DNA from: an uncultured Alphaproteobacteria bacterium
GTDB taxonomy: Bacteria; Pseudomonadota; Alphaproteobacteria; Rhizobiales; Aestuariivirgaceae
Length of the DNA stretch: 5,849 nucleotides
Direction of reading: 5' to 3'
NCBI GenBank assembly: GCA_937868035.1
Contig: CALMLK010000329.1
Location: 1 to 5,849, forward strand
The position numbers and the translations under genes were made by a program. The first letter of the stretch is position 1; each line of letters starts with the position of its first letter. Below, one piece after another: positions 5,501 through 5,849 of the stretch. A model generated the notes under the pieces. It saw only the letters and a list, made by a program, of their open reading frames with translations. It was not told the DNA's origin and made no database searches.

Positions 5501-5849
5501 ATGCTTGCCGTCATCACCCATCCCGGAATTGACCCCGTGGCCATCCACCTCGGCCCGCTCGCCATCCACTGGTATGCGCTGGCCTATGTGGCAGGCCTCC
5601 TGTTCGCCGTCTGGTACATGAAATGCCTGTCGCGCCAGCCCCGCCTGTGGGGCGCGAACCCGCCCACGCTGACGGCACAGGAGGCGGACGACTTCTTCGT
5701 CTTCGCGCTGCTCGGCGTCGTCCTCGGTGGCCGGTTGGGCTATGTACTGTTCTACAAGCCGCTCTTCTATCTCCAGCACCCGCTCGACATCTTCAAGACT
5801 TGGGATGGCGGCATGTCCTTCCATGGCGGCTTCCTAGGCGTTGTGATCG
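5501..5849 (+). CDS. lgt: Prolipoprotein diacylglyceryl transferase, C-terminus cut off by window edge
   Basis: An inner-membrane enzyme that moves the diacylglyceryl group of phosphatidylglycerol onto the lipobox cysteine of prolipoproteins, the first step of bacterial lipoprotein maturation. The first 116 residues are present. IHWYALAYVAGLLFAVWYM (22-40) is the first membrane segment with Y25 in the place of the conserved tyrosine. LLGVVLGGRLGYVLFY (70-85) is the second with the GGRLGYVLFY signature. WDGGMSFHGGFLG (101-113) carries H108, corresponding to the essential histidine (H103) of E. coli Lgt. The start at 5501 gives MLAVITHPGIDPVAIHLGPL, a normal Lgt N-terminus; only a weak AGCAGGGC precedes it. 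It is divergent from ubiK, a pairing I recall as common in Rhizobiales. Confidence 0.96.
   Translation, partial: MLAVITHPGIDPVAIHLGPLAIHWYALAYVAGLLFAVWYMKCLSRQPRLWGANPPTLTAQEADDFFVFALLGVVLGGRLGYVLFYKPLFYLQHPLDIFKTWDGGMSFHGGFLGVVI

Overview
The window is GC-rich and fully chromosomal in character. Gene content and order point to an alphaproteobacterium, probably of the Rhizobiales (Hyphomicrobiales) type. The clues are the divergent pairing of a branched-chain aminotransferase gene with a MarR gene, an OmpR-like regulator and an EnvZ-like kinase, followed by csaA-proC-YbjN and a divergent ubiK/lgt pair. I see no mobile element, tRNA, rRNA, CRISPR array, prophage or foreign-looking island. Genes fill nearly all of it; the only non-coding gaps are about 124 bp (ilvE/MarR), 118 bp (YbjN/ubiK) and 116 bp (ubiK/lgt).

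Left part (1-3352): ilvE, cut by the window's left edge, is on the minus strand. A short AT-rich divergent promoter region separates it from a plus-strand trio: MarR-family regulator, OmpR-class response regulator and EnvZ-like histidine kinase. The spacings are 8 bp and 0 bp, so the trio is very likely one operon. A 7-bp-arm palindrome is centred exactly on the MarR start codon and overlaps a consensus -35 (TTGACA) facing ilvE. It is therefore a candidate operator for both directions. The MarR plus OmpR-like order recalls petP-petR of Rhodobacter.

Middle part (3349-5002): YbjN-domain protein, proC and csaA are on the minus strand, with start/stop overlaps of 4 nt and 1 nt, a translationally coupled operon. 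csaA converges on the kinase gene, and the two stop codons share the palindrome CTAG, so no terminator separates the two operons.

Right part (5003-5849): ubiK (ubiquinone-biosynthesis accessory factor) is on the minus strand and lgt (lipoprotein diacylglyceryl transferase, cut by the right edge) is on the plus strand. The ubiK and YbjN genes each have a perfect inverted repeat touching the upstream edge of the Shine-Dalgarno sequence. GANTC sites, the CcrM cell-cycle methylation target in this class, are strongly clustered here: nine between 5024 and 5483 against five in the rest of the window. One lies in the -35/-10 spacer of each of the three promoters proposed for YbjN, ubiK and lgt.

The genes themselves are ordinary housekeeping and signalling genes. 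I found no new multi-gene system. The observations most worth following are the GANTC cluster and the palindrome at the ilvE/MarR divergence.
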